DNA of 64,000 nucleotides from Streptomyces sp. NBC_00569 (GCF_036345255.1 NZ_CP107783.1:3459501-3523500), one strand, 5' to 3'. Shown: positions 9,690-22,760, numbered from the stretch's first letter. Numbers and translations are program-made. The notes: generated by a model from the sequence alone, not told the origin.

Positions 9690-10412
9690 TCAGTGCTGGT
9701 CGGCGAAGCCGTCGCGGAAGACGGGGAGCTTCTCGCCCGCTTCCACGGGCAGATGGAAGCGGTTCTGCCGCGGCGGCATCGGACAGTTGTACTGATCGGA
9801 GAAGCCGCACGGCGGGACGAACGCCCGGTTGAAGTCGAGGCGCACCCGCCCCTCCCCCGTGTGCTCGACGAAGAGGAACCGGCCCGCGCCGTAGGTGGCC
9901 GTCCCGTTGGTCGGGTCGCCGAAGACGAGCAGCAGCGTGCCGTCGTCGTCGAAGGCGCTGAGCGTGTAGTCGGTGCCGTCGACGGTGAGCGCGATGTCGC
10001 CGGGGACGGCGAGGTCGCGGGTGCCGCCGTTGTCCCGTATGTGCTCGAAGGCGACGCGGCGGCCGTCCTCGACGGGGGTGTACGTGGCGTCCAGGACCCA
10101 GGCCGGGTCGAACGGGAACACGTCGGTGCGCTCGAAGTTCTGGATCGCGGGGGACTCGGCGTCCCAGAACCGCAGCGCGTACTCGGGCTCGCCGGTCACC
10201 ATGTCGGTGCGCTCGACGGTGGTGACGGTCACGCTGTCGCGCTCTCCGGCGCGGGCCGCCGTGAGGTCGGGGCGCTCGCCGGCGGGCAGCCAGCGGGTCT
10301 CGACGAGGGCGAGGTTCCCGGTGGGGCCGGTGACGGAGCGGTGCCGCTCTGCACGCCACTCCTCCCAGGCCTGGGAGGGGTCACTGGCACGGTCGGGCAT
10401 GGCGGCACTCAT
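9690..10412 (-). CDS. DUF1684 domain protein
   Basis: A 240-residue soluble protein with no signal peptide. The C-terminal block FVPPCGFSDQYNCPMPPR followed by QNRFHLPVEAGEK is the hallmark of DUF1684, and the N-terminal WEEWRAERHRSVTGP block matches the start of the family. Its biochemical role is not known. It is the first gene of the operon, 45 bp ahead of the binding protein and directly downstream of a good promoter, so it is probably expressed with the importer. A role in processing the imported compound is possible but unproven. Confidence 0.8.
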   Translation of the reverse strand: MSAAMPDRASDPSQAWEEWRAERHRSVTGPTGNLALVETRWLPAGERPDLTAARAGERDSVTVTTVERTDMVTGEPEYALRFWDAESPAIQNFERTDVFPFDPAWVLDATYTPVEDGRRVAFEHIRDNGGTRDLAVPGDIALTVDGTDYTLSAFDDDGTLLLVFGDPTNGTATYGAGRFLFVEHTGEGRVRLDFNRAFVPPCGFSDQYNCPMPPRQNRFHLPVEAGEKLPVFRDGFADQH

Positions 10413-10496
10413 TCGCGTAGAAACTCATCAGCATCCACGCCGGTGTGCACACGGAGGTTGTTCACACTGGGTGAAGCTTGAACCAAAGGAGCTTCT

Positions 10497-10525
10497 TTAT
10501 CTTCCATAAGGAGTACTAATGTCAA
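10497..10525 (-). promoter_or_regulatory. Promoter of the DUF1684/peptide-ABC operon
   Basis: On the minus strand a perfect TTGACA (-35, 10520-10525) is followed after 17 bp by AGATAA (-10, 10497-10502), about 85 bp before the DUF1684 ATG. Just upstream lies an imperfect inverted repeat TGGCGCC-N14-GGTGCCA (10527-10554), a possible operator. Confidence 0.55.
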
Positions 10526-10573
10526 ATGGCGCCAGAAATGTGAGACAGGTGCCACGGGGAGCGCGCCGACGCG

Positions 10574-11419
10574 TCAGAACAGGACGCTCATGAAGGCGCC
10601 GACTTCCTCGAATCCGACCCGGCGGTACGCGGCCCGCGCCGGGGTGTTGAAGTCGTTCACATACAGGCTGACCTGGGGCGCGAAATCCGCGAGCGCGTAG
10701 CGCAGGACGGCCGCCATGCCGGGAGCCGCGAGGCCGCGGCCGCGGTGTTCGGGGGCGATCCACACGCCCTGGATCTGGCAGGCCCGCGACGTCGCGGCAC
10801 CGATCTCGGCCTTGAAGATCACCTTGCCGTGCTCGTCGAGCCGGGCGAACGAGCGCCCCGAGCCGACCAGCTCGGCCACCCTCGCCTGGTACAGCAGGCC
10901 TCCGTCACCGGCGAGCGGCGAGACGCCGACCTCCTCCGTGAACATCGCCACGCACGCCGGCATGATCGTCTCCATCTCGTCCTTGCGGACGCGACGGACA
11001 TACGGATCCGGGGCGATGTCGCCGGGGAGCCGGTCGGTGACCATGAGGGGCTGCTGGGCGCGTACGTCCCTGGCCGGGCCCCAGTTCGGTTCGAGCAGGC
11101 GCCACAGCTGGGCGGTGGGCTCGGCGGGGCCGACGATGGAGGAGCAGCGGCGACCGGCCCTGCGGGCCCGGTCGGCGAACCCGCGCACGGCCCTCGGGGT
11201 GGCGCAGATCGGAACCAGGTTCGCGCCCGCGTAGCAGAGGGACTCGAGCATCCCGTCCTCGTACCAGCCCCACATCTCGCCGCCCAGACGCCACGGGTCG
11301 AGGCCCGCCACCTGGACGCGGGACGCCACGAAGGCATTGGCAACCGGCTCGCGGTCCAGCACGGCGAGCGCGGCGTCGAGGTCACTCGGTTCGAGGACCC
11401 GGGTGGTGGTCTGAGTCAA
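10574..11419 (-). CDS. DUF4081 plus GNAT acetyltransferase
   Basis: About 281 residues. The N-terminal half (RVLEPSDLDAALAVLDREPV, then VANAFVASRV) is the DUF4081 domain seen before GNAT domains in actinomycetes. The C-terminal GNAT part has IQGVWIAPEHRGRGLAAPGM (acetyl-CoA loop) and VSLYVNDFNTPARAAYRRVG. The start is uncertain: tandem TTG codons at 11422 and 11419 (giving MLTQTTTRVL) have GGAG about 8-11 bases upstream, whereas an upstream GTG at 11470 lacks a good ribosome-binding site. It lies downstream of the ispG terminator, so it is probably a separate unit. Confidence 0.8.
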   Translation of the reverse strand: MTQTTTRVLEPSDLDAALAVLDREPVANAFVASRVQVAGLDPWRLGGEMWGWYEDGMLESLCYAGANLVPICATPRAVRGFADRARRAGRRCSSIVGPAEPTAQLWRLLEPNWGPARDVRAQQPLMVTDRLPGDIAPDPYVRRVRKDEMETIMPACVAMFTEEVGVSPLAGDGGLLYQARVAELVGSGRSFARLDEHGKVIFKAEIGAATSRACQIQGVWIAPEHRGRGLAAPGMAAVLRYALADFAPQVSLYVNDFNTPARAAYRRVGFEEVGAFMSVLF

Positions 11420-11610
11420 CAACGGGACGGCTCCATCACTCCTTGCGGGCAACGACAACCCGTCGAACACCCTGCTAGCGTCGCCGCGCGCTCGCTCGCG
11501 AGCACCGGCCAGGGCTTGACCGTCGCGTCACGGCGAGAAGCCCCTCGGGGCGGAGTCACACGGTCTGCTGATCTCCGTACTTTAGCCGGAGAAGCTGAGC
11601 AGCACACCGC

Positions 11611-11661
11611 GCGCAAGGGACCCGGGCGCCACCTCCGGAGGGGCACTCGGGTCCCTTGCGC
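11611..11661 (-). terminator. Terminator downstream of ispG
   Basis: A perfect 14-bp stem GCGCAAGGGACCCG / CGGGTCCCTTGCGC with a loop of about 23 nt, 12 bp after the ispG stop codon. Confidence 0.8.
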
Positions 11662-11672
11662 CACGTGGTGCG

Positions 11673-12827
11673 TCAGCTGACGGAGACCTCGGGCTCCCCA
11701 CTCATGACGCCGTCCTTCTCCATCTGCTCGGCGATCTTCATCGCCTCTTCGATGAGAGTCTCGACGATCTTCGACTCGGGGACGGTCTTGATGACCTCGC
11801 CCTTCACGAAGATCTGGCCCTTGCCGTTGCCGGAGGCGACGCCGAGGTCGGCCTCGCGGGCCTCGCCCGGTCCGTTCACGACGCAGCCCATGACGGCGAC
11901 GCGCAGCGGAACCTCCATGCCGTCGAGGCCCGCGGTGACCTCTTCGGCGAGCTTGTAGACGTCGACCTGGGCGCGTCCGCAGGACGGGCAGGAGACGATC
12001 TCCAGGCGGCGCGGCTTGAGGTTGAGCGACTCCAGGATCTGGTTGCCCACCTTGATCTCCTCGACCGGCGGGGCCGACAGGGAGACGCGGATGGTGTCGC
12101 CGATGCCCTCGGAGAGCAGCGCGCCGAACGCGACGGCGGACTTGATGGTGCCCTGGAAGGCCGGGCCCGCCTCGGTGACGCCGAGGTGCAGCGGGTAGTC
12201 GCAGGCGGCGGCGAGCTGCCGGTAGGCGTTCACCATCACGACCGGGTCGTTGTGCTTGACCGAGATCTTGATGTCGCGGAAGCCGTGCTCCTCGAAGAGG
12301 GACGCCTCCCACAGGGCGGACTCGACGAGCGCCTCGGGGGTGGCCTTGCCGTACTTCTTCAGGAGCCGGGCGTCGAGCGAGCCCGCGTTCACGCCGATGC
12401 GGATCGGGGTGCCGTGGTCCTTGGCCGCCTGCGCGATCTCCTTGACCTTGTCGTCGAACTGCTTGATGTTGCCCGGGTTCACCCGGACCGCGGCGCAGCC
12501 CGCCTCGATGGCGGCGAAGACGTACTTCGGCTGGAAGTGGATGTCCGCGATCACGGGAATCTGTGACTTCTTCGCGATGACGGGCAGCGCGTCGGCGTCG
12601 TCCTGCGTGGGGCACGCCACACGCACGATCTGGCAGCCGGACGCGGTGAGCTCGGCGATCTGCTGGAGCGTGGCGCCGATGTCGGAGGTACGGGTCGTCG
12701 TCATGGACTGCACCGACACCGGTGCGTCTCCGCCGACCGCCACGGTGCCGACCTGGATCTGCCGGCTCCTGCGGCGCTCGGCGAGCTTGGTCGGAACGGA
12801 CGGCATGCCGAGAGAAATCGCAGTCAT
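11673..12827 (-). CDS. ispG: 4-hydroxy-3-methylbut-2-enyl diphosphate synthase (flavodoxin)
   Basis: A 384-residue iron-sulfur enzyme (GcpE) that makes HMBPP from MEcPP, the second-last step of the MEP isoprenoid pathway. The TIM-barrel part carries [19 protein letters not shown] and [16 protein letters not shown]; the 4Fe-4S cysteines are seen in [11 protein letters not shown] and [11 protein letters not shown]. Length is normal for the actinobacterial type. The start at 12827 ([15 protein letters not shown]) fits the family; longer in-frame extensions lack similarity. It follows rseP after a hairpin, forming the conserved dxr-rseP-ispG cluster. Confidence 0.97.
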   Translation of the reverse strand: MTAISLGMPSVPTKLAERRRSRQIQVGTVAVGGDAPVSVQSMTTTRTSDIGATLQQIAELTASGCQIVRVACPTQDDADALPVIAKKSQIPVIADIHFQPKYVFAAIEAGCAAVRVNPGNIKQFDDKVKEIAQAAKDHGTPIRIGVNAGSLDARLLKKYGKATPEALVESALWEASLFEEHGFRDIKISVKHNDPVVMVNAYRQLAAACDYPLHLGVTEAGPAFQGTIKSAVAFGALLSEGIGDTIRVSLSAPPVEEIKVGNQILESLNLKPRRLEIVSCPSCGRAQVDVYKLAEEVTAGLDGMEVPLRVAVMGCVVNGPGEAREADLGVASGNGKGQIFVKGEVIKTVPESKIVETLIEEAMKIAEQMEKDGVMSGEPEVSVS

Positions 12828-12970
12828 CTGCTGTGCAACCCCAAGGTGTGGAATCGAGACCCGAGACGAAGACACGGATCGGGGTCCCGTGGTGAGCGGG
12901 CTCCAGGCTTCGAGATTACGGCACCGGCCTGGCGGCGAGCACATCACGTCGGGAAGTCCACCCAAAGGTA

Positions 12971-13001
12971 GGTGGCTGGGCACACAGCATGCCCAGCCAC
13001 C
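12971..13001 (-). terminator. Hairpin between rseP and ispG
   Basis: An 11-bp perfect stem GGTGGCTGGGC / GCCCAGCCACC with a 9-nt loop, 16 bp after the rseP stop. It is either a terminator or an attenuator that lowers readthrough into ispG. Confidence 0.7.
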
Positions 13002-13016
13002 ATGAACAGTCGGTAA

Positions 13017-14321
13017 CTACGTGATTTTGACCGGGTTGACGACGTCCGCGATCAGTACCAGGACGGTGAAGCAGACGAAGATCCCGGCCACGACGTAGGC
13101 GACGGGCATCAGTTTCGCCACGTCGAAGGGGCCCGGGTCGGGCCGCCTGAAGACCTTCGCCACGTTCCGTCGCAGGGACTCCCACAGGGCGCCGGCGATG
13201 TGCCCGCCGTCCAGGGGGAGCAGCGGCAGCATGTTGAAGAGGAACAGCGACAGGTTGAAGCCCGCGACGAGCATCAGGGCCATGCCGAGCTGCTGGGTCG
13301 CCGGGATGTCCAGGTTGAAGATCTCCCCGCCGACGCGCGCGGCGCCGACCACGCCCATCGGCGAGTCCGGCTCACGCGGGCCGTCGCCGAAGGCCGCGTC
13401 CCACAGGGCCGGGATCTTGCCGGGCAGGGCGGCGAGCGACTGGACGGCGTCGCCGACCCGGTCGCCCATCCACGTCACGGAGTCGCCGAAGTCCTGGCGC
13501 ACGACACCGGTCGAGGCACTGAAGCCGAGGAATCCGGCGTTGATGTACTGGCCCTGGACGATCTGGCCGCTGCTGTCCTTCTTCGCCACCTGGTTGGTGG
13601 CGATCTTGGCGTGCAGGACCTTCTCCTGGCCGTCGCGCAGGACGACGATGTCGACGGTCCTGCCGGGGTTGGCGCGGATCTCGTCGGACAGGGTGTTCCA
13701 CTGCTCGGTCTTCACACCGTTGAACGAGAGGATCTTGTCCTTGGCCCGCAGTCCGGCCGCGGCGGCCGGGGACGCGGGGTCGGACTTCTTGCACGTGTCG
13801 CGGTTCTCGCTCTGCTTGACCACGCACTGCTGGACCGAGCTGACCGTGGTGGTCTGTTGCGTGATGCCGAAGCCCATCAGGACGGTGAAGAAGAGACCGA
13901 CCGCGAGGATCAGGTTCATGAAGGGGCCCGCGAACATCACGATGACCCTCTTCCACGGCTTGCGCGTGTAGAAGAGCCGCGTCTCGTCGCCCGGCTGGAG
14001 CTCCTCGAAGGCCGCCGCCCGCGCGTCCTCGACCATGCTGCGGAACGGCGAGGTGGAGCGGGACTGGATCTTTCCGTCCGGGCCGGGCGGGAACATCCCG
14101 ATCATGCGGATGTAGCCGCCCAGCGGGATCGCCTTGACGCCGTACTCCGTATCGCCCTTCTTGCGCGACCAGACGGTCGGGCCGAAGCCGACCATGTACT
14201 GCGGCACGCGGATCTTGAAGAGCTTCGCGGTCGACAGATGCCCCAGCTCGTGCCAGGCGATCGAGACGAGGAGTCCGATCGCGAAGACGACTATGCCGAG
14301 GATCATCATCAGGGTCGTCAT
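13017..14321 (-). CDS. rseP: RseP-type site-2 zinc metalloprotease (M50) with PDZ domain
   Basis: A 434-residue intramembrane protease. The first helix carries the zinc-binding HELGH motif ([15 protein letters not shown], about residue 22), and the third metal ligand lies in [17 protein letters not shown] near residue 365. A single PDZ domain lies in the middle ([19 protein letters not shown]), with four membrane segments overall. Such proteases cut membrane anti-sigma factors or signal-peptide remnants; the substrate here is unknown. Its start overlaps the dxr stop by four bases, so the two are translationally coupled. Confidence 0.92.
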   Translation of the reverse strand: MTTLMMILGIVVFAIGLLVSIAWHELGHLSTAKLFKIRVPQYMVGFGPTVWSRKKGDTEYGVKAIPLGGYIRMIGMFPPGPDGKIQSRSTSPFRSMVEDARAAAFEELQPGDETRLFYTRKPWKRVIVMFAGPFMNLILAVGLFFTVLMGFGITQQTTTVSSVQQCVVKQSENRDTCKKSDPASPAAAAGLRAKDKILSFNGVKTEQWNTLSDEIRANPGRTVDIVVLRDGQEKVLHAKIATNQVAKKDSSGQIVQGQYINAGFLGFSASTGVVRQDFGDSVTWMGDRVGDAVQSLAALPGKIPALWDAAFGDGPREPDSPMGVVGAARVGGEIFNLDIPATQQLGMALMLVAGFNLSLFLFNMLPLLPLDGGHIAGALWESLRRNVAKVFRRPDPGPFDVAKLMPVAYVVAGIFVCFTVLVLIADVVNPVKIT

Positions 14322-15601
14322 GCACGAGCCTCCGCGGTCGATGTCGCCTGTGCCGTCAGTTCGCGGGCCCGGGCGCGTGCCCAGGTCTCCGCTTCGAGGA
14401 CGTCCGCGACGGTCAGGGAAGTTCCCGACGTCGTGGTCGAAGGTACGCCGTGTTCCTCGACGACCTTCGTGACGGTCTCCATGATGCCGTTGAACGGCAG
14501 CGCGCCGTTCAGGAACGCGTCCACGCACTCCTCGTTTGCGGCATTGAACACTGCCGGGGCCGTGCCCGCGAGCTCGCCGACGTGCCGGGCGAGCCCGACC
14601 GAGGGGAAGGCCTCGGTGTCGAGAGGGAAGAACTCCCAGCTCGACGCCTTCGTCCAGTCGAACGCGGGCGCCGCGTCGGGGATCCGCTCGGGCCAGCCGA
14701 GGCCGATGGCGATGGGTCCGCGCATGTCGGGCGGCGTGGCCTGGGCGAGGGTGGAGCCGTCCGTGAACTCGACCATGGAGTGCACGTACGACTGCGGGTG
14801 CACGACCACCTCGATCCGCTCGAACGGGATGTCGTAAAGGAGGTGCGCCTCGATCACCTCCAGGCCCTTGTTGACGAGAGTCGCCGAGTTGACGGTGATG
14901 ACCGGGCCCATCGCCCAGGTCGGGTGCGCGAGCGCGTCCTCGGGCGTGACGTGTGCGAGGTCCGCCTTGGTCCGCCCCCGGAAGGGGCCACCGGACGCGG
15001 TGACGACGAGCTTGCGGACGTCGGAGCGCTTGCCGGCCGCGAGGGCCTGGAAGAGTGCGGCGTGTTCGGAGTCGACCGGGATGATCTGGCCCGGCTTCGC
15101 GAGCGCCTTGACCAGGGGGCCGCCGACGATGAGCGACTCCTTGTTGGCGAGGGCGAGGGTGCGTCCGGCCTCCAGGGCGGCGAGTGTCGGGGCGAGGCCG
15201 ATGGATCCGGTGATGCCGTTGAGCACCGTGTGGCAGGGGGAGGCGGCGAGCTGGGTGGCCGCGTCGGGGCCCGCCAGGATCTCGGGGAGGGGATCGCCGC
15301 CGGCGTACTGGGCCCTCAGGGCCTCGCGCAGGGCAGGCACGACGTCCTCGCGGGCGACCGCGACGGTACGTACGCGCAGCTGCCTGGCCTGCTCGGCGAG
15401 CAGGCCGACCCGGCCGCCCGCGGCGGACAGCGCCGTGACCGTGAACCGGTCGGGGTTGCGCAGCACCAGGTCGATGGCCTGGGTGCCGATCGAGCCCGTG
15501 GAGCCGAGGATGACGACGTCCCGCGGGCCGTCCGAGCCGGCGGGGTCGAAGACGAGGTGCGGGTCCGCGAGGGGGGATGCGCTGTCGCTCATACCCCCCA
15601 T
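14318..15601 (-). CDS. dxr: 1-deoxy-D-xylulose 5-phosphate reductoisomerase
   Basis: A 427-residue NADPH-dependent enzyme that turns DXP into MEP, the committed step of the MEP pathway. The NADPH loop [19 protein letters not shown] lies near residue 30; [11 protein letters not shown] and [13 protein letters not shown] are the conserved substrate/metal-site blocks, and the C-terminal domain follows. A second ATG at 15592 (MSDSASPL) is also possible; neither has a well-spaced ribosome-binding site. It heads dxr-rseP-ispG, so two MEP enzymes flank a membrane protease. Confidence 0.96.
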   Translation of the reverse strand: MGGMSDSASPLADPHLVFDPAGSDGPRDVVILGSTGSIGTQAIDLVLRNPDRFTVTALSAAGGRVGLLAEQARQLRVRTVAVAREDVVPALREALRAQYAGGDPLPEILAGPDAATQLAASPCHTVLNGITGSIGLAPTLAALEAGRTLALANKESLIVGGPLVKALAKPGQIIPVDSEHAALFQALAAGKRSDVRKLVVTASGGPFRGRTKADLAHVTPEDALAHPTWAMGPVITVNSATLVNKGLEVIEAHLLYDIPFERIEVVVHPQSYVHSMVEFTDGSTLAQATPPDMRGPIAIGLGWPERIPDAAPAFDWTKASSWEFFPLDTEAFPSVGLARHVGELAGTAPAVFNAANEECVDAFLNGALPFNGIMETVTKVVEEHGVPSTTTSGTSLTVADVLEAETWARARARELTAQATSTAEARA

Positions 15602-15650
15602 TGTGGCGTGGCCTCCGGCCCTCCTGGACAGCGCGTCCCCCGGCGGTTCG

Positions 15651-18419
<2,769 letters not shown>

Positions 18420-18484
18420 AGGAGCCTCCCCCCTGTACCCAATGTCCGCCTCGTGGCCCTTTGAGGCAAGTAGGCGGGACCGGG

Positions 18485-18871
18485 TCACCGCCCGGTCATG
18501 GTCCGGATGTAGTGACCGAGGCTGGCGCTGAGGACACCGCGCACGTAGAGGATGGCGCCGGCCAGCCCGACGGGGAGGGAGAGCGCGAGGACGGCGAAGA
18601 TCATCGGCCAGGGTTCGAGGACACAGACGTTGGCGATGCCGTCGTCGTATCCGCTGCGGATCTCCTCGAAGAGGAGCGGGCCGTCGCAGCCGGCGCCGTG
18701 TTCGCCACCGGACGCGAGAAGGATGCCCGGCGGCAGCAGGAGCCGGGCCAGGACGTACAGCCACATCAGCGCGGCGACGAGCAGGAGCCGGAAGCCGCGG
18801 GTGCGCGTCCTCAGCGCGTTGTCGAGGAACCGTCGTTCCAGGTCGTCGCGGTACTTGCGCTCGTCACGCAT
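18485..18871 (-). CDS. Small membrane protein with two hydrophobic segments
   Basis: A 128-residue protein that starts with a charged cytoplasmic stretch ([18 protein letters not shown]), then a hydrophobic segment [20 protein letters not shown], an extracytoplasmic loop with two cysteines (AGCDG and ANVCVL) and a second segment [20 protein letters not shown]. No family was recognised. The ATG at 18871 has GGGGGAG six bases upstream; another ATG six bases earlier is too close to it. It lies 65 bp upstream of the secA paralogue on the same strand and may be co-transcribed, so it could be an envelope partner of that SecA, but this is only a guess from position. Confidence 0.65.
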   Translation of the reverse strand: MRDERKYRDDLERRFLDNALRTRTRGFRLLLVAALMWLYVLARLLLPPGILLASGGEHGAGCDGPLLFEEIRSGYDDGIANVCVLEPWPMIFAVLALSLPVGLAGAILYVRGVLSASLGHYIRTMTGR

Positions 18872-18937
18872 CGCCATCTCCCCCGGGGCCTGTGGGCCTT
18901 GCGGTGAGCAAGATACCCGCGGGCCCCGGGGCACGGT

Positions 18938-20878
18938 TCAGCGGATGGGTCGGCGGACGTTCTCCCGCTTCGAGGGGCCGGGGGTCGCGTCCGCGATCCA
19001 CGCGCCGTCTCCGCTCGGGTCGATGACGCCCTCCTCCAGCCAGGTGTAGGACCCGCCGAGGACACCCTTGGTGACCTTGCGGTCCAGTTCGTCGGTGTTG
19101 TGCCACAGGCGCCCGAAGAGTTCGTCGACGCGGACGCGGGACTGGCGGCAGAACGCGTCGGCGAGCTGGTAGGCCTCGCGGCCGTGTTCGCCGGTGGCGC
19201 GCAGGTGCTCGGCACGCACGCAGGCCGCGCTCATCGCGAAGAGTTCGGCGCCGATGTCGACGATCCGGCCGAGGAAGCCCTGCTTGGTCTCCATCTTTCC
19301 CTGCCAGCGGGACATGGCGTAGAAGGTGGAGCGGGCCAGCTTGCGCGCCGAGCGCTCCGCGTAGCGCAGATGGCCGGAGAGGTCGACGTGGCCTTCAGGG
19401 TGGAACTCGCCGTAGGAGTTGGGGAGTTGCCCGGGACCTGCGACGAGTTTCGGCAGCCAGCGTGCGTAGAAGCCGCCGGCCTTCGCGCCCGCCTTCGCCT
19501 TGTCGGACAGGGACTTCTCGGGGTCGATCAGGTCACCGGCGACCGACAGGTGCGCGTCCACGGCCTCGCGGGCGATGAGGAGGTGCATGATCTCCGTCGA
19601 GCCCTCGAAGATGCGGTTGATCCGCAGGTCGCGCAGGAGCTGCTCGGCGGGGACGGCGCGTTCGCCGCGCGCGGCGAGGGACTCGGCGGTCTCGAAGCCG
19701 CGGCCGCCGCGGATCTGGACCAGCTCGTCGGCCATCAGACAGCCCATCTCGGAGCCGTAGAGCTTGGCGAGGGCGGCCTCGATGCGGATGTCGTTGCGGT
19801 TCTCGTCGGCCATCTGCGAGGACAGGTCGACGACGGCTTCGAGCGCGAAGGTCGTGGCGGCGATGAACGAGATCTTCTGGCCGACCGCCTCGTGGAACGC
19901 GACCGGCTTGCCCCACTGCTCACGGGCGGCCGACCACTCGCGGGCGATCTTCAGGCACCACTTGCCGGCACCCACGCACATCGCGGGCAGCGAGAGCCGG
20001 CCCGTGTTGAGCGTGGTGAGGGCGATCTTGAGGCCGGCGCCCTCGGGGCCGATGCGGTTCGCGGCCGGGACCCTGACCTGGTGGAAGCGGGTCACGCCGT
20101 TCTCCAGGCCGCGCAGGCCCATGAAGGCGTTGCGGTTCTCGACCGTGATCCCTTCGGAGTCGGCCTCGACGACGAAGGCCGTGATGCCGCCCTTGCGTCC
20201 CTCCGCCTTCGGCACCCGCGCCATGACGACGAGCAGGTCGGCGACGACGCCGTTCGTCGTCCACAGCTTCACGCCGTCGAGGACGTACGAGTCCCCGTCG
20301 GGCACCGCGGTCGTGGCGAGGCGCGCCGGGTCCGAGCCGACATCGGGTTCGGTCAGCAGGAACGCGGTGATGTCGGTACGGGCGCAGCGCGGCAGGAAGG
20401 TGTCCTTCTGCTCCTGCGTCCCGAAGATCTTCAGCGGCTGCGGTACGCCGATGGACTGGTGGGCCGACAGAAGGGCGCCGATCGCGGGGTTCGCGGAGCC
20501 GACCAGGGCGAGGGCCTTGTTGTAGTAGACCTGCGTGAGGCCGAGGCCGCCGTACTTGATGTCGATCTTCATGCCGAGGGCGCCGAGCTCCTTGAGCCCG
20601 TTGATCACCTCGTCGGGGATGCGCGCCTCGCGCTCGATACGGGCCGAGTCGATGTGTGTCTCGCAGAAGTCGCGCAGCCTGGCGAGGAACTCCTCGCCGC
20701 GCCGGACATCCTCGCCCGCCGGCTGCGGATGGGGGTGGATCAGGTCCAGCCTGAAGCGCCCGAGAAAGAGCTCCTTGGCGAAGCTCGGCTTGCGCCAGCC
20801 CTGTTCGCGCGCTGCCTCGGCGACCTGCCGGGCCTCGCGTTCCGTCACGGATGGCTGCTGGGAAGTTGGGGCCGCCAT
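18938..20878 (-). CDS. Acyl-CoA dehydrogenase, long (VLCAD-like) form
   Basis: A 646-residue flavoprotein. The N-terminal and middle acyl-CoA dehydrogenase domains are clear (LGALGMKIDIKYGGLGL; FLLTEPDVGSDPARLATTA; LWTTNGVVADLLVVMARV), as is the C-terminal FAD-binding domain (IRGGRGFETAESLAARG, then LRINRIFEGSTEIMHLL). About 190 extra residues follow, as in very-long-chain types. It oxidises acyl-CoA to enoyl-CoA; chain length cannot be told. ATG 20878 has GAGG eight bases upstream. Confidence 0.9.
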   Translation of the reverse strand: MAAPTSQQPSVTEREARQVAEAAREQGWRKPSFAKELFLGRFRLDLIHPHPQPAGEDVRRGEEFLARLRDFCETHIDSARIEREARIPDEVINGLKELGALGMKIDIKYGGLGLTQVYYNKALALVGSANPAIGALLSAHQSIGVPQPLKIFGTQEQKDTFLPRCARTDITAFLLTEPDVGSDPARLATTAVPDGDSYVLDGVKLWTTNGVVADLLVVMARVPKAEGRKGGITAFVVEADSEGITVENRNAFMGLRGLENGVTRFHQVRVPAANRIGPEGAGLKIALTTLNTGRLSLPAMCVGAGKWCLKIAREWSAAREQWGKPVAFHEAVGQKISFIAATTFALEAVVDLSSQMADENRNDIRIEAALAKLYGSEMGCLMADELVQIRGGRGFETAESLAARGERAVPAEQLLRDLRINRIFEGSTEIMHLLIAREAVDAHLSVAGDLIDPEKSLSDKAKAGAKAGGFYARWLPKLVAGPGQLPNSYGEFHPEGHVDLSGHLRYAERSARKLARSTFYAMSRWQGKMETKQGFLGRIVDIGAELFAMSAACVRAEHLRATGEHGREAYQLADAFCRQSRVRVDELFGRLWHNTDELDRKVTKGVLGGSYTWLEEGVIDPSGDGAWIADATPGPSKRENVRRPIR

Positions 20879-21060
20879 GGGGCTCACCTCGCCGCGAGTA
20901 GGGGCCGTTCGGCATCGACTACCGACGGGTGCTACTCGGTCGTATGTACCCGAAAACCGGCAACCCGACCACCCCTCGCGCACCGATCGGGTCATCGGTG
21001 GCGGCATCCGGGTGACATGGGTCCGCCGGGCCTGCCGTCAAACGAAGGCCCGGGAAACGC

Positions 21061-21099
21061 GGACGGCCGGAGCCCCCGCACAGTGGGCTCCGGCCGTCC
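21061..21099 (-). terminator. Terminator downstream of the aldehyde dehydrogenase gene
   Basis: A perfect 15-bp stem GGACGGCCGGAGCCC / GGGCTCCGGCCGTCC with a 9-nt loop, 45 bp past the stop. The rest of the 266-bp gap between 20878 and 21145 contains only the presumed promoter region of the acyl-CoA dehydrogenase gene. Confidence 0.85.
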
Positions 21100-21144
21100 A
21101 TGGCCGGCGTACGGATCAGGCGTACGCCGGGGTCTTGCCCGGCC

Positions 21145-22590
21145 CTACAGGGCGAGGCCCGTCAGGACGAGCACGCGCTCGTACGTGTAGTCGTCCATCG
21201 CGTAGCGCACGCCCTCACGGCCCACGCCGGACTGCTTGGCGCCGCCGTACGGCATCTGGTCCGCGCGGTAGGACGGAACGTCGCCGATGACCACACCGCC
21301 GACCTCGAGGGCGCGGTGGGCGCGGAACGCGGTCTGCAGGTCGTGCGTGAACACGCCCGCCTGGAGGCCGTACTTGGAGTCGTTGACCGCGGCGAAGGCC
21401 TCGGCCTCGCCGTCGACCTTCTTGACCGTGAGGACCGGCCCGAAGACCTCCTCGCAGGAGATCGTCACGTCGGACGGCACGTCGGCGAGGACGGTCGGGG
21501 CGTACGTGGCGCCCTCGCGCTTGCCGCCCGCGAGCAGCGAGGCGCCCGCGGCGACGGCCTCGTCGACCCAGGACTCCACGCGCTTGGCGGCGTCCTCGCT
21601 GACCAGCGGGCCGACGTCGGTGGCGTCGTCCGCGGGGTCACCGGTGACCTGCGCCTCGACGGCCGCGACGATCTTCGGCAGGAGCCGCTCGTACAGGGAG
21701 GCGTCGGCGATGACGCGCTGCACGGAGATGCAGGACTGGCCGCCCTGGTAGTTGGAGAAGGTGGCGATGCGGGTCGCCGCCCAGTCCAGGTCCTCGTCGG
21801 AGGCCCAGTCGCCGAGGACGACGGCCGCGCCGTTGCCGCCGAGCTCCAGCGTGCAGTGCTTGCGCGGCACGCTGTCCATGATCGCGTAGCCGACCGGGCC
21901 CGAGCCGGTGAAGGAGATGACCGGCAGGCGCTCGTCCTGGACCAGGGCGGGCATGCGGTCGTTCGGGACCGTGAGGACGGACCAGGAGCCGGCCGGGAGG
22001 TCGGTCTCGGCGAGCAGCTCGCCGAGGATCAGCGAGGAGATCGGCGTGGCCGGGGCCGGCTTGAGGATGATCGGGGCGCCGACGGCGATGGCCGGGGCGA
22101 CCTTGTGTGCGCTGAGGTTCAGCGGGAAGTTGAACGGCGCGATGCCGAGGACCACGCCGTGCGGAATGCGGCGGGTCAGGGCGAGCCGGCCGGTGCCGCC
22201 CGCGTCGGTGTCGAGGCGCTGGGCCTCGCCGCCGTTGAAGCGGCGGGCCTCTTCGGCGGAGAAGCGGAAGACGGAGACGGCACGGCCGACCTCGCCGCGC
22301 GCCCACTTGATGGGCTTGCCGTTCTCGGCGGAGATCAGCTGGGCGATCTCCTCGGTGCGCTCGGTCAGCCGGTCGGCCACGTGGTTGAGGGCCTTGGCCC
22401 GTACGTGGGCGGGGGTGGCGGCGAACTCGTCGCGGACGGCGTACGCGGCGGCGACGGCCTCCTCGACCTGCGCGTCCGTGGGCACGCTGACCTTGCCGAC
22501 CAGCCGACCGTCGTAGGAGTTGGTGACGTCGAAGGTGGCGTCACCGGTGGCCTCGCGGCCCGCGAGCCAGAAGGCGTGAGTGGCGGTCAT
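21145..22590 (-). CDS. NAD(P)-dependent aldehyde dehydrogenase
   Basis: A 481-residue ALDH-fold enzyme that oxidises an aldehyde to the acid. Visible blocks are the cofactor site APFNFPLNLSAHKVAPAI and ISFTGSGPVGYAIM, the general-base motif LELGGNGAAVVLG, and the nucleophile in YQGGQSCISVQRV (Cys). The CISVQRV pattern differs from the two gamma-aminobutyraldehyde-type enzymes elsewhere in the window (CTAATR), so it belongs to another ALDH branch. Position next to a PucR regulator and a few kb from gabT makes succinate semialdehyde a reasonable but unproven substrate. Confidence 0.88.
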   Translation of the reverse strand: MTATHAFWLAGREATGDATFDVTNSYDGRLVGKVSVPTDAQVEEAVAAAYAVRDEFAATPAHVRAKALNHVADRLTERTEEIAQLISAENGKPIKWARGEVGRAVSVFRFSAEEARRFNGGEAQRLDTDAGGTGRLALTRRIPHGVVLGIAPFNFPLNLSAHKVAPAIAVGAPIILKPAPATPISSLILGELLAETDLPAGSWSVLTVPNDRMPALVQDERLPVISFTGSGPVGYAIMDSVPRKHCTLELGGNGAAVVLGDWASDEDLDWAATRIATFSNYQGGQSCISVQRVIADASLYERLLPKIVAAVEAQVTGDPADDATDVGPLVSEDAAKRVESWVDEAVAAGASLLAGGKREGATYAPTVLADVPSDVTISCEEVFGPVLTVKKVDGEAEAFAAVNDSKYGLQAGVFTHDLQTAFRAHRALEVGGVVIGDVPSYRADQMPYGGAKQSGVGREGVRYAMDDYTYERVLVLTGLAL

Positions 22591-22760
22591 AGTCGGTCCC
22601 GGCCCTTCCGCAGTGGGTGTGTACTGGGGTCTTTCCGGACCAACGGTAGGCGGGCCCGGCCGGAGCCGTGTTTGTCCGACGTGTCGGAGTCCGCGAGTGC
22701 GGCGCGCCTCTTTGGCAGAGGCGGGCGCGGGTTCCGTCCGGAAGAGCGGGCCGGGTGGGC

